A stretch of 17,026 bases of DNA, taken from JAAFIP01 sp043718065. GTDB lineage: Bacteria; Pseudomonadota; Gammaproteobacteria; Burkholderiales; Burkholderiaceae_C. Where the stretch lies: positions 1 through 17,026 of the forward strand of contig JAYSWJ010000329.1 in assembly GCA_043718065.1 (NCBI GenBank). Reading direction: 5' to 3'. Below are positions 6,553 through 14,003 of this stretch, in pieces. The position numbers and the translations under genes are program-made. Under the pieces are notes generated by a model, which worked only from the letters and a program-made list of their open reading frames with translations, ran no database searches and was not told the origin of the DNA. Numbering within the stretch: position 1 is the first letter of the stretch; every line of letters starts with the position of its first letter.

Positions 6553-7803
6553 ATGTTCTCGTTTTTTCGTAAAAAAGCCCCTGAAGTCGCCCCGCCCACA
6601 ACAGTGGGCGTTCCTGACCCCACCCCTTGGGGCACGCCGAGCCCCAAGCCAGCGGACAGCTCTGCCGACAGACCTAGCCCCCCAGCTGCAGCCGCTGCGA
6701 ATGCTGTTGGAGGCAGCGCCATAAGCGCACAGCAATCTAGCACTTTATCAGCATTGACACCGCCGCCAGCACCCGCTCGCCAAGGCTGGCTCAACAAGCT
6801 AAAAAACGGCTTGCGCAAAACCGGCAGCTCGATTGCCACTGTGTTTACCGGCACCCAGATCGACGACGCGCTGTACGAAGAACTGGAATCGGCCTTGCTG
6901 ATGAGCGATGCAGGCGTAGCAGCAACAGAGTATTTGCTGGTCGATCTTAAGCGCCGCGTTAAAGACAGCAAAACCACCGACCCTGCCGCTGTTAAAGCGC
7001 TTCTGGCCGATGCCTTTGCAGCCCTACTCTTGCCGCTGCAAAAACCACTGGTGGTAGGCCAGTACAAACCCACGGTCATGATGATTGCAGGCATCAACGG
7101 GGCGGGCAAAACTACCTCTATTGGCAAGCTGACCAAGCATTTAGCCGACTCGGGTGCATCGGTTCTGCTAGCCGCTGCCGACACCTTTCGCGCAGCCGCG
7201 CGAGAGCAGCTAGGCGTGTGGGCCGACCGCAACAGCGTAGAGATCATCAGCCAAGACGGCGGCGACCCGGCTGCCGTGAGCTTTGACGCTGTCAGCGCTG
7301 GCAAAGCACGGGGCCGCGACGTAGTGATGGTGGACACCGCAGGCCGCCTGCCCACGCAACTGCATTTGATGGAAGAAATCAAAAAAATCAAACGCGTAAT
7401 CCAGAAAACCGGCCCAATAATAATAGACAGCCGAGACACCGCCGGGCAGCCCCAAGGTGGCTCAGCCCCCGCGGGGGGCAGCGTAGCACACGCAGTGGCA
7501 AGCGTGGGGGCCATACCGCCGCATGAAGTGTTGCTGGTGATTGACGGCAACACGGGTCAAAACGCTTTATCGCAAGTCAAATCATTTGACGAAGCGCTGC
7601 AGGTCACTGGACTGATCATCACCAAACTGGACGGCACGGCCAAAGGTGGCGTGATAGCCGCCATAGCGCTGTGGGCTCGCGAGCGCGCGGTCAAACAACC
7701 GGCGCTGAGGCCCATGGGTATCTACTTTATTGGCGTGGGCGAAAAGCTAGAGGATTTAGAAACTTTTGATGCGCGAGAATTTGCGCAGGCGCTGCTGCAA
7801 TAG
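6553..7803 (+). CDS. ftsY: Signal recognition particle receptor FtsY
   Basis: SRP-receptor GTPase that docks ribosome-SRP complexes at the inner membrane. 416 residues. An acidic/Pro/Ala-rich A-domain (about 1-75) is followed by the N-domain helices (QGWLNKLKNGLRKTGSSIATVF, 77-98) and the G-domain: G1 GINGAGKTT (180-188), ADTFRAAAREQL (209-220), G3 DTAGR (261-265), G4 TKLD (357-360), and the closing IYFIGVGEKLEDL (390-402). Odd: FtsY proteins normally go from KKIxRVxxK through about six residues to PHEVLLVID. Here about 35 residues (287-321, Gly/Ala/Ser-rich) stand between them, encoded by GC-rich palindromic DNA. The frame is intact and all G motifs are present, so the protein is probably functional with a surface loop. 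Monocistronic; divergent from the M16 operon. Confidence 0.97.
   Translation: MFSFFRKKAPEVAPPTTVGVPDPTPWGTPSPKPADSSADRPSPPAAAAANAVGGSAISAQQSSTLSALTPPPAPARQGWLNKLKNGLRKTGSSIATVFTGTQIDDALYEELESALLMSDAGVAATEYLLVDLKRRVKDSKTTDPAAVKALLADAFAALLLPLQKPLVVGQYKPTVMMIAGINGAGKTTSIGKLTKHLADSGASVLLAAADTFRAAAREQLGVWADRNSVEIISQDGGDPAAVSFDAVSAGKARGRDVVMVDTAGRLPTQLHLMEEIKKIKRVIQKTGPIIIDSRDTAGQPQGGSAPAGGSVAHAVASVGAIPPHEVLLVIDGNTGQNALSQVKSFDEALQVTGLIITKLDGTAKGGVIAAIALWARERAVKQPALRPMGIYFIGVGEKLEDLETFDAREFAQALLQ
7411..7515 (+). repeat. In-frame palindromic insertion element in ftsY
   Basis: This stretch encodes FtsY residues 287-321, absent from standard FtsY. Its core (7438-7512) includes GCCCCCGCGGGGGGC at 7465-7479, a near-perfect palindrome, and ends AGCGTGGGGGCC. 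This pattern (GCCGGGC..., GCCCCC-CGGGGGGC, AGCG, ...GCGTGGGGGCC) matches my memory of a common intergenic repeat of Comamonadaceae genomes; that match is from memory and untested. The boundaries are inferred from FtsY conservation. No second copy was seen in this window. Confidence 0.6.
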
Positions 7804-7821
7804 CCTTGCAAAAACGCTCTA

Positions 7822-7835
7822 CAAGGCGGTCCTTG
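7822..7835. terminator. Possible weak terminator hairpin after ftsY
   Basis: CAAGG (7822-7826), loop CGGT and CCTTG (7831-7835) form a 5-bp stem, followed by a T-containing but not continuous T tract. CCTTG at 7804-7808 can pair with the same CAAGG, so two hairpins exclude each other. The next gene is convergent, so termination is expected about here, but the signal is weak. Confidence 0.3.
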
Positions 7836-7861
7836 GTTAGTATTTTCAGAGTGTTTTAGGC

Positions 7862-7908
7862 TCTTTAGGCTGTAGATACTGCTCAAGAAGCTATTAAATT
7901 TATAGTAA
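7862..7908 (-). repeat. Dispersed repeat family A, copy 2 (intergenic)
   Basis: On the minus strand this reads TTACTATAAATTTAATAGCT, then TCTTGAGCAGTATCTACAGC. It is the clearest intergenic copy, between the convergent ftsY and STAS genes. Alignment with copy 3 is near exact over TAGCTKCTTGAGCAGTAT, and with copy 1 over TTACTATWAAWTYAATAGCT. Confidence 0.75.
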
Positions 7909-7949
7909 CCTAGGCCATGTTTAGTACCCTGAGTGCAGCCTATAAAGCG

Positions 7950-9890
7950 CTAGTCAGTCCGCGTAACCACCTTGGCGTGCTCGCTAATACCGATCACATG
8001 GAAGAATGCAGCCACCAAGCGGTGCACATCGGTAAATTGCACAATACGGCCTTCGCTCTGGCGGGCCGATACCCAATTAAGCAAGGTGCCTGCCGCTGAA
8101 AAATCTACACGGATCAGTTTGGCGCAAGAAATCACCATCACGTCGGCACCGGCCAGCTTGCTTTCAAGCTTTTCTAGCATCGCCACGGGGTCGCCTTGAA
8201 TTTGGCCCGACAACTCTAATGCAGACAGCTGCGCCATTTGGTTAGACATCATGCCGTTTTGCATGCTGTCCTGAAAACCACTGTAGCCAGACTGAATCGA
8301 GTCGTGCACGGCATCGCCAATGATGGTTTGGCCTACGCCCGACGCGGTATCACCGTCTAGGTTTTTAAAGTCGCAGCGCGCGTTTTCCCAAGCCGGTGGC
8401 GACACCTCGTAGGTGACGCAAAAGTCTAATGCAGCTAGCTCAAACTCGTCAGGGCGGTGGCTGATACGCAGTAGCTGCAGGCGCAACTTCCACAGGTCTT
8501 GGCTAACCTCGCGTACGTCAGACGGTGTTGCGTTGCGCAAAACTTGGTCGAAATTATCATTGCCCATAAAACGCAGCTGCACAGGCTGGCCGGCCCAAGT
8601 GGCAAACAGTTTAGCCAGTGGCACCACCGCGTTGTCTTCTACAGTTTTAACAATAGACCAATCCAGCGTCCAGGGTTGCGGGGCTCTGGCCAATGCCGCG
8701 TTCAGTGCTGCCAAAGATTGCACGCCAATATGGGGTGGCGCGCGCCAGTCTGATTTGGGCGCTACGCTAGGGGCTGGCACGCTATCGGTGTTAACCATTT
8801 TGCCTACCAGCTCGGGGATAGAGCACCAAATTGGAGCTGAGCGATTGAATTTACTAGCGAAGTCGATGGCCAAGCTCTCAAAGCGGTCATTTTGAGCGGT
8901 TGCGCGGTACAAGTCGAAGGCAGTAAACCAAGTTTCTTCGTGCTGGGCGCGGGTGCCTTGTGGGCCTAGTGCCTCAAGCAGCCCAGCCTCGGCTCCTGCG
9001 TCATCGCTGTTGGCAAAGCGAATGGCGGCTTCTTCTAGCTCGGGGTCGTGCTGTACTTCATCTACCTCTAAGGCAAACAACTTAGACACTGAAAAACCCG
9101 TGGAAGCAGCGCCATCGTAAGATCCCGCCAACTGGCCCATGGCAGGCGGCTTGGGTGCTGCAGCCGCTGGATTTGGTTGCACCGGTGCTTGCACTGGGGC
9201 AAGTAAAGGTGCTTTAGCGGCAGCGAATGCGGGTCTCAGCGCTGGTGCTGTAGCAGACGCTGGCATAGACGCTGGGGGTTGCGCCATTTGCGGGCGCAAC
9301 TGGGCTTGTGCGGCCGCGCTGGCAGACCGGGCGGCACTGGTCGCCAGGGCGTTGGTCAAGTCGTCAGGTTGCGTGCGCGCATAGGCAAAATTATGCGCCG
9401 CCGCTTTGGCGGCCACTGACCCGTTAAGCGCATCAGCGCTACCTGAGTTACGTCCAGAGTTAGGCATATCTGAATGATTGAAGCTAGAAATCGACGCTGG
9501 CACGCTGGCAGCTGCGCCGTGCTTGGTTTTCCACCATTGCATGGACATTTGCGCTTCAATTTCGTCAATTTTCTTTAGCGTCATGGCCCTGTCGTCGGGC
9601 TTAGACGGCATAGAGCTTTGAAAGAACGAAGGGCGGGCTGCGCCATCACCTGATACTGGGCCACCCATAGCTTCACGCCGACGCAGCTTGCGCAACATGT
9701 CAAATTCGCGCTTGCGCACAAAGTCGTTGCGCCGCTTGCGCTCAATCATCTCTTTGAGCACTTGTTTGCTGTACGAGCTTTCCTTGTCTGTCTCTTTCTG
9801 GTCCAGATCGGTCCAGTTGGTGCTGGGATTGCGCACGAACTTCACCACTTTGGAAAATATTCCGTTGGGTGCGGTGTCGTCTTTGGCCAT
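7950..9890 (-). CDS. Large STAS-domain protein of unknown function
   Basis: A 646-residue cytoplasmic protein with no signal peptide. A basic/charged N-terminal region (about 30-75, KRRNDFVRKREFDMLRKLRR) is followed by a heptad-like segment (100-120) and an Ala/Pro/Gln-rich linker (about 160-255). A C-terminal STAS-like domain (about 583-640) contains VISCAKLIRVDFSAAGTLLNW, a MlaB/anti-sigma-antagonist-type fold. The second half looks duplicated: a helical motif at 321-355 (DLYRATAQNDRFESLAIDFA) resembles 466-500 (QLLRISHRPDEFELAALDFC), and a STAS-like strand-helix at 406-445 (WTLDWSIVKTVEDNAVVPLA) resembles the C-terminal one. I recognise this as a Burkholderiales STAS-domain family protein but know no function. 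Start ATG 9890 has no good SD. It lies downstream of dksA on the same strand with a 70-base gap, so co-transcription is possible. Confidence 0.85.
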   Translation of the reverse strand: MAKDDTAPNGIFSKVVKFVRNPSTNWTDLDQKETDKESSYSKQVLKEMIERKRRNDFVRKREFDMLRKLRRREAMGGPVSGDGAARPSFFQSSMPSKPDDRAMTLKKIDEIEAQMSMQWWKTKHGAAASVPASISSFNHSDMPNSGRNSGSADALNGSVAAKAAAHNFAYARTQPDDLTNALATSAARSASAAAQAQLRPQMAQPPASMPASATAPALRPAFAAAKAPLLAPVQAPVQPNPAAAAPKPPAMGQLAGSYDGAASTGFSVSKLFALEVDEVQHDPELEEAAIRFANSDDAGAEAGLLEALGPQGTRAQHEETWFTAFDLYRATAQNDRFESLAIDFASKFNRSAPIWCSIPELVGKMVNTDSVPAPSVAPKSDWRAPPHIGVQSLAALNAALARAPQPWTLDWSIVKTVEDNAVVPLAKLFATWAGQPVQLRFMGNDNFDQVLRNATPSDVREVSQDLWKLRLQLLRISHRPDEFELAALDFCVTYEVSPPAWENARCDFKNLDGDTASGVGQTIIGDAVHDSIQSGYSGFQDSMQNGMMSNQMAQLSALELSGQIQGDPVAMLEKLESKLAGADVMVISCAKLIRVDFSAAGTLLNWVSARQSEGRIVQFTDVHRLVAAFFHVIGISEHAKVVTRTD

Positions 9891-9960
9891 GGTCTGTGAG
9901 ACTTTTGGAAAGGGTGGGTTGGAGTATTTACACGTGAGGCACTAGTCTACCAGTCCGCGC

Positions 9961-11178
9961 TTAATCTCCAAACATTTTTTGCTTGAGCTCGCGGCGCTGT
10001 TGTGCCTCAAGCGACAGACTGGCCGTAGGCCTGGCGATCAAGCGCGCTACGCCTATGGCCTCGCCCGTTTCGTCGCAGTAGCCGTAGTCGTCGCCGTCAA
10101 TGCGGGCGATAGATTGCTCGATTTTCTTGAGCAATTTGCGCTCGCGGTCGCGGGTGCGCAGCTCTAGCGCGTGCTCTTCTTCAATGGTGGCACGGTCGGC
10201 TGGGTCGGGCACTACCGAGGTATCTTCACGCAAATGCTCGGTGGTTTGACCCGCACTGTTCAAGATGTCTTTTTTCAGCTGCATTAACTTGAGGCGAAAG
10301 AAAGCCAACTGCATGGTTTTCATGTATTCCGCGTCAGGCATGGCGATAGCTTCGGCATCGGTCAAAGTGGCCGGGGTTTTGGTTTTCCAGTTGTTGGCCA
10401 GTTTGGCGTCTTTCTTCACCGCGATAGGAGGTGGCGGCACAAACACGGGCGACGACATGGTGAAGTTAGTTTTGGCCGCCGTGGACACCTCCATCGGCTT
10501 GGGCGCAATGTTGCTGGGGCTCATAAAGCCCGCCTTGCCCGACTTGGGCTTGACCACGGGCAGCGGTGGCGCAGTGGCAATGGCGGCTTTGTTCAGCATG
10601 GGCACGGCAGGCGGCAAGGCCACTTTGGCGGGCACGACAACAGCGGCTTTGGGTGCTGCGGCGGTGGTTTTAACAGGCGGCTTAGCAGGCGATTTAACAG
10701 TCGCATTAGCAGGCACTTTAGCTGGCGTTTTGGCGACAGGTTTAACAGGTGCTTTAACAGGCGTTTTAACGGCCACCTTAACAGGCGCTTTGGGCACTAC
10801 TTTCAGTGGCAATTTGGCTTCGGGCTTGGCAGGTACTTTTACAGCTGTTTTGGCTGCCACTTTGGCAGGGGGTTTAGCAGAAGTTTTAGCGATAGGCTTG
10901 GCGGCGAGGTTTTTAACAGGTGTTTTCAATGGGGCTTTGGCCTTGGTTTTGGCCGCTGGTTGACTGGTTTTGGAGACAGCTTTGACCGTACCCGCCTTGT
11001 TAGTGGCCTTAGCTATTGCTTTGGCCTTTGGGGCGGGCTGAGAGGCTGCTTTTTTGGGAGCAGCTTTCTTAACAACAGCCTTGGCCACTACTTTTTTAGC
11101 AGGGGCTTTAGCCTGAGCGATGGGTTTTTTCACCGTGCTGGTCTTCTTTTTAGCTGGGGTTTTTGCTTTTTTGTCCAC
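9961..11178 (-). CDS. dksA: DksA-type RNA polymerase-binding protein with histone H1-like N-terminal extension
   Basis: DksA enters the RNA polymerase secondary channel and, with ppGpp, adjusts rRNA and amino-acid promoters. 405 residues, against about 150 for E. coli DksA. Residues 1 to about 190 are Lys/Ala/Pro repeats of the histone H1/AlgP type (units such as APVKPVAKTPAKVPAN), probably disordered and able to bind DNA or RNA; about 190-265 is a Pro-rich linker. The DksA part begins near 272. The coiled-coil tip motif DPADRA (325-330) keeps the two essential Asp and the Ala. The zinc-finger region (363-405) has only one Cys (C368, in GYCDETG); the other three Cys are replaced, so it should fold without zinc. 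Start: GTG 11178 with GAGGAG at 11185-11190, 6-base spacing. It follows the CobW-type gene on the same strand after a 187-base gap. Confidence 0.92.
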   Translation of the reverse strand: MDKKAKTPAKKKTSTVKKPIAQAKAPAKKVVAKAVVKKAAPKKAASQPAPKAKAIAKATNKAGTVKAVSKTSQPAAKTKAKAPLKTPVKNLAAKPIAKTSAKPPAKVAAKTAVKVPAKPEAKLPLKVVPKAPVKVAVKTPVKAPVKPVAKTPAKVPANATVKSPAKPPVKTTAAAPKAAVVVPAKVALPPAVPMLNKAAIATAPPLPVVKPKSGKAGFMSPSNIAPKPMEVSTAAKTNFTMSSPVFVPPPPIAVKKDAKLANNWKTKTPATLTDAEAIAMPDAEYMKTMQLAFFRLKLMQLKKDILNSAGQTTEHLREDTSVVPDPADRATIEEEHALELRTRDRERKLLKKIEQSIARIDGDDYGYCDETGEAIGVARLIARPTASLSLEAQQRRELKQKMFGD

Positions 11179-11184
11179 TTTTGT

Positions 11185-11190
11185 CTCCTC
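11185..11190 (-). promoter_or_regulatory. Strong Shine-Dalgarno GAGGAG for dksA GTG start
   Basis: GAGGAG on the minus strand, 6 bases before GTG at 11178. It supports GTG as the genuine start of the long form, so the H1-like tail is translated. Confidence 0.8.
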
Positions 11191-11365
11191 GCAGACCTCA
11201 CACTGCCGTAACTGACAATGCGGTCTTTTCGTTGGTCTATCTAGCTTTATACCTTGTTTAATGTGGTTTGCAGATTTAGGGTCGGCGGCGGATTGTAGCT
11301 ATTTACCTGCAGAAAGTCCTGCAAATTTTAAAATCAGCGCCGCTATTGCGTATTTATGCGCGTTT

Positions 11366-12487
11366 TCAGGTCAAACATTGCTGCAAACCTTGCAGAAAGA
11401 TGTCTTTTGGTAAGTCAATGCCAATAAACACCATTTTGTTGGTGCGTTTCTCGCCCTCAGCCCACGGCGGGCCTAGGTCAGACCCCATTAGCTGGTGCAC
11501 CCCTTGGAAAATCACTTTACGCTCGGCCCCCTGCATGTGTAACACGCCTTTGTAGCGCAGCATGCGCGGGCCGTAGATATTAACCACAGCGCCCAAAAAG
11601 TCTTCGAGCTTGGCAGGGTCAAAGGCTTTGTCTGACCGAAAGACAAAGCTTTTAACGTCATCATCGTGGTGATGGTGGTGGCCGTGGCCTGCTTTGGCGT
11701 CGTGGGCGTGCGAGGGGTGATCGCAATGCTCGCCTTCTTTATGGTCATGGGCGGCGTGGTCGTCTTTATGGTCGTGGTCGTGGTCATGGCCCGCATGGTC
11801 ATGCGCGTGCCCCGCGTGGTCATGGTCGTCTTCTTTCAAAAAGTCGGGGTCAATGTCCAGTTTGGCGTTGAGGTTAAAGCCGCGCAGGTCAAACACGTCC
11901 TTAATCGGCACCTCGCCAAAATGCACCGCCTGCTGCGGAGCGCGCGGGTTCATATGCTTTAGGCGGTGCATTAACGCGTCCACCTCGGCTTTGTCCACCA
12001 AATCGGTTTTGCTGATAAAAATTTGGTCGGCAAAACCCACTTGGCGGCGCGCCTCTTGCCGGTCGTTCAGCTGCTGGGCGGCATGCTTGGCGTCTACCAG
12101 GGTCAGCACAGAGTCCAACAAGTATTGCTCGGCAATTTCTTCGTCCATAAAAAACGTTTGCGCCACCGGGCCGGGGTCGGCAATGCCGGTGGTCTCTATC
12201 ACCACGCGGTCAAAGTCTAGCTCGCCTTTGCGCTTTTTCTCGGCCAGGTCGCGCAGGGTGGTGCGCAAGTCTTCGCGGATGGTGCAACACACGCAGCCGT
12301 TGCTCATTTGGATAATTTGCTCTTTAACGTCTGAAAATAGTATTTCGCTGTCAATATTTTCTTCGCCAAACTCGTTTTCAATGACAGCAATTTTTTGGCC
12401 ATGGGCTTCGGACAGCACGCGCTTGAGCAAGGTGGTTTTGCCGGAGCCTAAAAAGCCGGTGAGGATGGTGGCGGGGATGAGGGACAT
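11366..12487 (-). CDS. CobW/COG0523 family GTPase, putative metal chaperone with His-rich loop
   Basis: A G3E-family GTPase of 373 residues. Walker A GFLGSGKTT is at 11-19, the family's metal-binding GCVCC (CxCC) at 64-68, ETTGIADP at 98-105 as the G3 region, and SKTD at 159-162 as G4. Between the GTPase domain and the C-terminal CobW domain (about 278-373) there is a very His/Asp-rich stretch (221-277, HDHAGHAHDHAGHDHDHDH and a run of five His) containing one Cys, likely to bind Zn, Ni or Co. The family delivers or stores metals; some members serve zinc starvation. The neighbouring dksA with a degenerate zinc finger fits a zinc-sparing theme, but no clear Zur box was seen. Start ATG 12487 with no strong SD. 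Metal and client protein cannot be read from the sequence. Confidence 0.92.
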   Translation of the reverse strand: MSLIPATILTGFLGSGKTTLLKRVLSEAHGQKIAVIENEFGEENIDSEILFSDVKEQIIQMSNGCVCCTIREDLRTTLRDLAEKKRKGELDFDRVVIETTGIADPGPVAQTFFMDEEIAEQYLLDSVLTLVDAKHAAQQLNDRQEARRQVGFADQIFISKTDLVDKAEVDALMHRLKHMNPRAPQQAVHFGEVPIKDVFDLRGFNLNAKLDIDPDFLKEDDHDHAGHAHDHAGHDHDHDHKDDHAAHDHKEGEHCDHPSHAHDAKAGHGHHHHHDDDVKSFVFRSDKAFDPAKLEDFLGAVVNIYGPRMLRYKGVLHMQGAERKVIFQGVHQLMGSDLGPPWAEGEKRTNKMVFIGIDLPKDIFLQGLQQCLT

Positions 12488-12845
12488 AGGGGGCCTAGGT
12501 GGTGAGATTTGAAGACTACTTTTATACGTTAACGCAATTTGCTGTGCGGGGGTATTTGGTCTCGCAGAAATTGGGAGTTTATATGGGAAATCAAGGGCTT
12601 GGCTGTGCTCTTTCCTTGCCTATCGCGGTCATTCAGCATCGTTCCCGTCGTTGTCCCACTTCTGTCCTTGCGTCTGGCAGTTACACAGCACTGTTTCCTT
12701 TGTTGGCACTTTGCTGTTCTAGTACCTCGCGGTCACACAGCACCGCACGGCATGGGACACACGCCGCAGCAGTGCGCGTCCCAGAATAACGAATTTGGTA
12801 TTAAAAAACCCAAAGCGCTAAAACAACTAAAGTATCAGCAACACC
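12488..12845. other. 358-base gap between the CobW-type gene and nagZ; no supported gene
   Basis: Contains an 8-base palindrome CGTTAACG (12527-12534) about 40 bases before the CobW-type start, where an operator or promoter could lie. Another inverted repeat, GGGAC (12754-12758) with GTCCC (12778-12782), has a poorly paired interior. Two overlapping plus-strand frames (12499-12789 and 12539-12865) have no recognisable domain, no SD and biased composition, so they are not called. No terminator with a proper stem and T tract was found for nagZ. Confidence 0.6.
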
Positions 12846-13928
12846 TCAAGGCAACAACGCCATAGCCTGCATGTACTGCGGCTGCACCATCAGCGTGTCC
12901 CACTCTAGCGGCGGGGTTTGCGGTAGCAGGGCTAGGCGGCGTTGTTCGCTGGCTTCGGACAGTTTGAACTGGCCTTTGCGTTGAGCCTTGGCCAAGCCGT
13001 CTAGCAGCTCGTCCACCGCCCGGCCCTCGTCGCCCACACTTTGGTTGCACAGCAGCACCATATCGCAGCCCGCGTTCAGGGCGGTGACGGCGGCTTGGGT
13101 GTAGGTGACGCGCTGGTTGTCGATCAAGCGGGCGCCTTCCATGCTCAGGTCGTCGCTAAAAATCGCGCCGGTAAAACCTTGCTTGGCGCGCAAAATATCG
13201 TTTAACCACTTGGTCGAAAAGCCCGCCGGGCGACTGTCTACCTTAGGGTAAATTACGTGCGCAGGCATCACGCTGTCTAGCGCGCTGCTCAGCCATTCGT
13301 AGGGCGCGGCGTCATCTTGCATGATGGCTTTGAGGCTGCGTTTGTCTACCGGAATCTCGGTGTGCGAATCGGCCCGTACAAAGCCGTGGCCGGGGAAGTG
13401 CTTGCCGCAGTTCTTCATACCCGCCTGCAGCAGGCCGTGCATCAGCGCCTTGGCCAGCAGCGCGGCCACACGCGGGTCGCGCGCAAAGCTGCGGTCGCCA
13501 ATCACACTGCTCTCGCCAAAGTCTAGGTCTAGCACCGGTGTAAAGCTCATGTCTACACCGCAGGCCCGCAGCTCCGCTGCCAGCACGTAGCCCACGGCAG
13601 TGGCGGCGTTTTGCGCTTTCATCGCGCCGCTACCGTCAGCCTTCTTATCGTCCATCCACATCTGCCCCAGCGCCCGCATCGGCGGCAAATGCGTAAACCC
13701 ATCCGTCTTAAACCGCTGCACCCGCCCCCCCTCGTGGTCCACCAAAATCAACAGGTCACTGCGCACCGCCTTAATCTGTGCACACAGCTGCGTCAGCTGA
13801 CTACGGTCTTGCCAGTTACGCCCAAACAAAATCACGCCGCCAGTGAGCGGATTTTCAAGCCGTGCTGTGTCGATCTTGGTAAGCGTTAAACCTGCAACGT
13901 CGAGGATGATGGGGGCGTGTTGTGTCAT
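12846..13928 (-). CDS. nagZ: Beta-N-acetylglucosaminidase NagZ (GH3)
   Basis: Cytoplasmic family-3 glycosidase that removes GlcNAc from GlcNAc-anhydroMurNAc-peptides during peptidoglycan recycling; its products also feed AmpC beta-lactamase induction in species that have AmpR. 360 residues, the usual length. VDHEGGRVQR is at 63-72 and KHFPGHG at 176-182, with the acid/base Asp-His pair in the following loop (D187, H189). FSDDLSM (257-263) carries the nucleophile Asp. Start ATG 13928. In related genomes nagZ commonly follows acpS; here a 2-kb patch on the other strand separates them, so nagZ needs its own promoter in 13929-14239. No convincing one was found. Confidence 0.95.
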   Translation of the reverse strand: MTQHAPIILDVAGLTLTKIDTARLENPLTGGVILFGRNWQDRSQLTQLCAQIKAVRSDLLILVDHEGGRVQRFKTDGFTHLPPMRALGQMWMDDKKADGSGAMKAQNAATAVGYVLAAELRACGVDMSFTPVLDLDFGESSVIGDRSFARDPRVAALLAKALMHGLLQAGMKNCGKHFPGHGFVRADSHTEIPVDKRSLKAIMQDDAAPYEWLSSALDSVMPAHVIYPKVDSRPAGFSTKWLNDILRAKQGFTGAIFSDDLSMEGARLIDNQRVTYTQAAVTALNAGCDMVLLCNQSVGDEGRAVDELLDGLAKAQRKGQFKLSEASEQRRLALLPQTPPLEWDTLMVQPQYMQAMALLP

Positions 13929-13956
13929 GTAGTGCCTATGGTGCAGTGGATTGCCA

Positions 13957-14003
13957 CTACTAATTTAGTAGCTGCTTGAGCAGTATTTTAGGGGCTTACA
14001 AGT
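13957..14003 (+). repeat. Dispersed repeat family A, copy 3 (intergenic)
   Basis: Reads CTACTAATTTAGTAGCTGCT, then TGAGCAGTATTTTAGGGGCT. Near-identical to copy 2 over TAGCTKCTTGAGCAGTAT. It lies 28 bases upstream of the nagZ start codon, at the edge of the accessory patch. Confidence 0.75.

Noticed and set aside
6546..7553. 335-codon open frame antisense to ftsY
   Set aside because: It arises from the codon structure of the GC-rich ftsY; the protein has no domain, and ftsY is certain.
10265..10963. 232-codon frame antisense to dksA
   Set aside because: Mirror of the Lys/Ala/Pro repeats; its Gly/Leu/Ala-rich, membrane-like appearance is a compositional artefact.
11666..11962. Hydrophobic frame antisense to the His-rich loop of the CobW-type gene
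   Set aside because: His/Asp codons read backwards give Met/Val; no SD and no conserved features.
12520..12536. Possible Zur box near the CobW-type start (TATACGTTAACG)
   Set aside because: CGTTAACG is palindromic but does not fit the GTTATA-N2-TATAAC type of Zur site; left as an unassigned palindrome.
12499..12865. Two overlapping plus-strand frames (96 and 108 codons) in the gap before nagZ
   Set aside because: No domain, no SD, biased composition, and one runs into the nagZ 3' end; noted as a gap instead.
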